Source: Candidatus Micrarchaeaceae archaeon
GTDB lineage: Archaea; Micrarchaeota; Micrarchaeia; Micrarchaeales; CABMGC01
Direction of reading: 5' to 3'
Length of the DNA stretch: 6,433 nucleotides
NCBI GenBank assembly: GCA_027310795.1
Contig: DAIDAD010000033.1
Coordinates: 1 to 6,433 of the forward strand
The position numbers were made by a program, and so were the translations under genes. Positions 4,368-6,433 of this stretch are shown here, piece after piece. The notes under the pieces are model-generated. The model did no database searches and was not told the origin of the DNA. It saw only the letters and a program-made list of their open reading frames with translations. The first letter of the stretch is position 1, and every line of letters begins with the position of its first letter.

Positions 4368-5100
4368 TGTCTGCAAGGTCCTTTACCTTGCCGAAGCTGA
4401 GCGCTTCTTTGTAATCTATGCATATCGCTTCCATGCTGTAAACATTGAGCATTTTCCTGAAGATCGGCGTCTCCTTGATGTCGCTCATGTTGACTTCAAC
4501 CCCTTCTGAGAAATAATTCATAGCAGGCAGAATGATTATCTCCCTGCCATCCTTGATCTTTCCATACAGGAAGCACTTAAGTTTTTCCTTTACTCCAAGG
4601 CTGTTGAATATGCCCACCGCAGGATGCAGATGCCCCATTACAAGCAGCTTCCCTTCTTTTGACTCAGGGAGTTCCTCCCCATGGAAAAACAGAAAATCTT
4701 TGAGCAGGAATTCCTGCCTGTATATTTTTATGTCAAAGGGCTTCTCAAACCTGTCTATGAAATTATCATGGTTGCCCTTGACAAGATGTATTTCTTCTAC
4801 ATCAAGGCCTTTCAGGAAATCCACAAGCTCACGGAACTCGTTGAATTCTTCCATGTGCACCTTTGAAAACTCATTCTTTATGTCACCATCTATTATTACC
4901 TTGCTTGCTCCTGTCTTCTCTATGCTTCTTCCAAGCATCTCCTTTATCCTCTTCAAATTCGTTTTCGGCAGGAAGATGCCCCTGTCTGCCATGACGCCTT
5001 CATATCCAAGGTGCAGGTCTGAGCAGACCACCGCATTTAGCTTTTTTATGAAAAGGATTGGCATTCCGCTGACTATGCTTACGCCCCTGCATATCTCCAT
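4360..5100 (-). CDS. Lhr-associated metallophosphoesterase (calcineurin-like, SbcD/MRE11-related)
   Basis: 246 aa, typical for the archaeal Lhr-linked phosphoesterases. The two-metal site appears in order: CSDLHLGYEG (26-35, D28 and H30), IIDGDIKNEF (69-78, D71/D73 region), KGNHDN (108-113, N110, H111, D112), FFHGEE (138-143, H140) and MGHLHPAV (155-162, H157 and H159). It should be a cytosolic metal-dependent phosphodiesterase or nuclease acting on nucleic acid. Pairing of this family with Lhr-type helicases is known in archaea and bacteria, where repair is the proposed role; the substrate is not established. Its ATG overlaps the helicase TAA by one base (TAATG), so translation is probably coupled; AAGGAG lies 11 nt before the ATG, a slightly long spacing. 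An internal M13 start would give 234 aa and is less likely given the overlap. Confidence 0.9.
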   Translation of the reverse strand: MEICRGVSIVSGMPILFIKKLNAVVCSDLHLGYEGVMADRGIFLPKTNLKRIKEMLGRSIEKTGASKVIIDGDIKNEFSKVHMEEFNEFRELVDFLKGLDVEEIHLVKGNHDNFIDRFEKPFDIKIYRQEFLLKDFLFFHGEELPESKEGKLLVMGHLHPAVGIFNSLGVKEKLKCFLYGKIKDGREIIILPAMNYFSEGVEVNMSDIKETPIFRKMLNVYSMEAICIDYKEALSFGKVKDLADIL

Positions 5101-6433
5101 TACTTAGACATCTCCTTTATCCTTGAAAGAACCTGCTTCCTGAGCTCCCTCAAATGCTTTCTCCTGTCGCTCATCATTATTACGTCTGCTTCCCCGAAAG
5201 TCAGCATCATATGAGAAAACGGCGAAGGCACATCGCTGCTTATTATCTTATACTCCATCGCGCCCGAAACAAGATCCTTGATTATGCCCTTTGTCCTTGG
5301 CAGGTCCATCAGGTCTTCGAATATCTCTCTGTAAGTTTCCTTGAGTATCGGAAAGTTGCTGTCCATCTCTTCTACAGCTTTGAGTATCGCCTGCGAATTT
5401 ATATGCTGCCTGCGTACGCCTATTTTTATTCCTCTGTAGTTCCTCAGTATCATGAAGCTCCTTGCTGCGCAGTGCCTGAACCTTCTCTTCATCATCTCCG
5501 TCCTTCGTATGTTCTCCCTCAAGGTCTTGTAGAGGTCCGTTGTGCCGAGCTCCTGTATGACCGAATGCATCTCCTTATCACTTACCTTGACGTCTTTCGG
5601 CACCATTATCACAAAGCCGTTGTCTGTTATGTTCACCCCCACTTCCGTCTCGTGCCTGTCTGCTATGCTTATTCCAAAGAGCCTTGACAGTGCGTCATTT
5701 ATCCTACGGCCATACAGAGAATGGAATATTATCAAATTCCTCTCCTCTTCCTCGTCTGTGCAGTGTTCTATCAGCATGAACTTGTCATTCGGCACATATC
5801 CTGCGTACAGCACCTGCTCCATGAAGTAGCTGAATATCGAGCTCTTCGCGTTCTCGTCAATCGGCATGCTGTCCAGCACCTGCCTGCTCTCCTTGTTGAT
5901 AGCAAGCGTGTTCCTTGTCAGCTTCCCGACAAGTTTTGAATCCTTCTTTGCCGCCTTCCTCACCGCTTCTGTGAATTCCTTCCTGAAACGCCCTATGCTG
6001 GTCGCAAGCTCATACGTCAATGGCAGCTGTTCAGAATACCACGGCGGTATTGTAGGCACTTCGCCTGCAGCATCGCTGACATAGCACTTCATAACCCGCG
6101 CGTATTCGAACCTGTACGGCCTTCCTCCAAGGACGAACACATCGCCAGGTTTCAGCCTGCCGAGGAATTCCTCTTCTATGTTGCCTATATGCTTGTTGTC
6201 CTTCGTCACAACGTCTATCGCCACTTCATCTGGTATCGTTCCAAGGTTGAGATAGTATATCAGTTTCGTGAGCCTGCCCCTTCTTCCGAAAGCATGCTCC
6301 TTTTCTTCATACCATATCTTTGCATATACTCTGCGGCTCTCAAGGCCCACGTACATTCCCGACAGATACCGCAGGACCGCCATGAAATCGTCCTTCTCAA
6401 GTGTATGGTACGGATATGCCTGCCTCACCATAT
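5100..6433 (-). CDS. Lhr-family ATP-dependent helicase, C-terminal part (gene runs off the right edge)
   Basis: The last 443 codons of a larger gene; the two RecA-like ATPase domains would lie beyond 6433, and the Met codon at 6431-6429 is internal. The visible part matches the region after the motor domains of Lhr-core helicases: AYPYHTLEKDDFMAVLRYL (5-23), the winged-helix and beta-barrel segment with VYAKIWYEE (35-43), RLTKLIYYLNLGTIPDEV (53-70), IEEEFLGRLKPGDVFVLGG (85-103), PPWYSEQLPL (129-138), then LIIFHSLYGRRINDALSR (233-250), MKRRFRHCAARSFMILR (314-330) and SSDVPSPFSHMM (398-409). Lhr enzymes are 3'-5' translocases that unwind DNA or RNA-DNA hybrids and are linked to repair. No frameshift or early stop is seen. 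The TAA overlaps the ATG of the metallophosphoesterase, the known functional neighbour. Which archaeal Lhr subgroup it belongs to cannot be settled without the N-terminus. Confidence 0.93.
   Translation of the reverse strand, partial: MVRQAYPYHTLEKDDFMAVLRYLSGMYVGLESRRVYAKIWYEEKEHAFGRRGRLTKLIYYLNLGTIPDEVAIDVVTKDNKHIGNIEEEFLGRLKPGDVFVLGGRPYRFEYARVMKCYVSDAAGEVPTIPPWYSEQLPLTYELATSIGRFRKEFTEAVRKAAKKDSKLVGKLTRNTLAINKESRQVLDSMPIDENAKSSIFSYFMEQVLYAGYVPNDKFMLIEHCTDEEEERNLIIFHSLYGRRINDALSRLFGISIADRHETEVGVNITDNGFVIMVPKDVKVSDKEMHSVIQELGTTDLYKTLRENIRRTEMMKRRFRHCAARSFMILRNYRGIKIGVRRQHINSQAILKAVEEMDSNFPILKETYREIFEDLMDLPRTKGIIKDLVSGAMEYKIISSDVPSPFSHMMLTFGEADVIMMSDRRKHLRELRKQVLSRIKEMSK

Noticed and set aside
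4532..5107. 191-aa plus-strand open frame opposite the metallophosphoesterase
   Set aside because: A Ser/Pro/Leu-rich antisense shadow; the minus-strand frame carries all phosphoesterase motifs.
5154..5829. Plus-strand open frames opposite the Lhr helicase
   Set aside because: His/Tyr/Cys-rich antisense shadows without motifs; the opposite frame matches Lhr along its full length.
1..6433. CRISPR array, insertion sequence or rRNA
   Set aside because: No regularly spaced repeats, transposase motifs with terminal inverted repeats, or rRNA-like segments were seen on either strand.

Overview
The window is archaeal. It carries a tRNA-Trp gene interrupted at the canonical 37/38 site by an intron with a bulge-helix-bulge-like structure, a near-consensus box C/D guide RNA, TATA-box promoters with little or no Shine-Dalgarno signal, an archaeal/eukaryotic-type prolyl-tRNA synthetase, and an Lhr-family helicase paired with its usual metallophosphoesterase. 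Gene spacing is tight (a 1-nt TAATG overlap, 4-nt and 8-nt gaps, an 8-nt overlap). A small, compact archaeon, possibly of the DPANN group, fits, but the lineage cannot be fixed from sequence reading alone.

Layout. Positions 1-211 hold the possible start of a leftward gene running off the left edge, and divergent TATA boxes. Positions 212-1028 (+) hold a two-gene HEPN/MNT toxin-antitoxin module whose antitoxin has a fused ribbon-helix-helix domain; a 21-nt palindrome ends on its start codon. Positions 1095-1234 (-) hold tRNA-Trp(CCA) with a 67-nt intron. A perfectly palindromic TATA box at 1258-1265 lies at the right distance to serve both tRNA-Trp and the rightward operon 1293-4193 (+): proline dehydrogenase, HAD-family hydrolase, prolyl-tRNA synthetase. 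From the right edge leftward (-) come the C-terminal part of an Lhr-type helicase (6433-5100), a metallophosphoesterase (5100-4360), tRNA-Gln(TTG) (4335-4263) and, 3 nt after the tRNA, a box C/D sRNA (about 4262-4209).

How the parts relate. The HEPN toxin has the RX4HXY motif and the antitoxin has GSX10DXD, so this should be the type in which the antitoxin silences the RNase toxin by AMPylating a tyrosine; the added DNA-binding domain plus the palindrome suggest autoregulation. The middle operon joins a proline-degrading enzyme with the enzyme that charges tRNA-Pro. The right cluster pairs a helicase and a phosphoesterase known to travel together, followed by a tRNA-sRNA pair that looks processed from one transcript. 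The least routine feature is the tRNA-Gln/C/D-box sRNA dicistron, where tRNA 3' maturation would create the 5' end of the guide RNA; the tRNA-Trp intron, with a box-C motif and an anticodon-complementary stretch, is a second candidate guide RNA.
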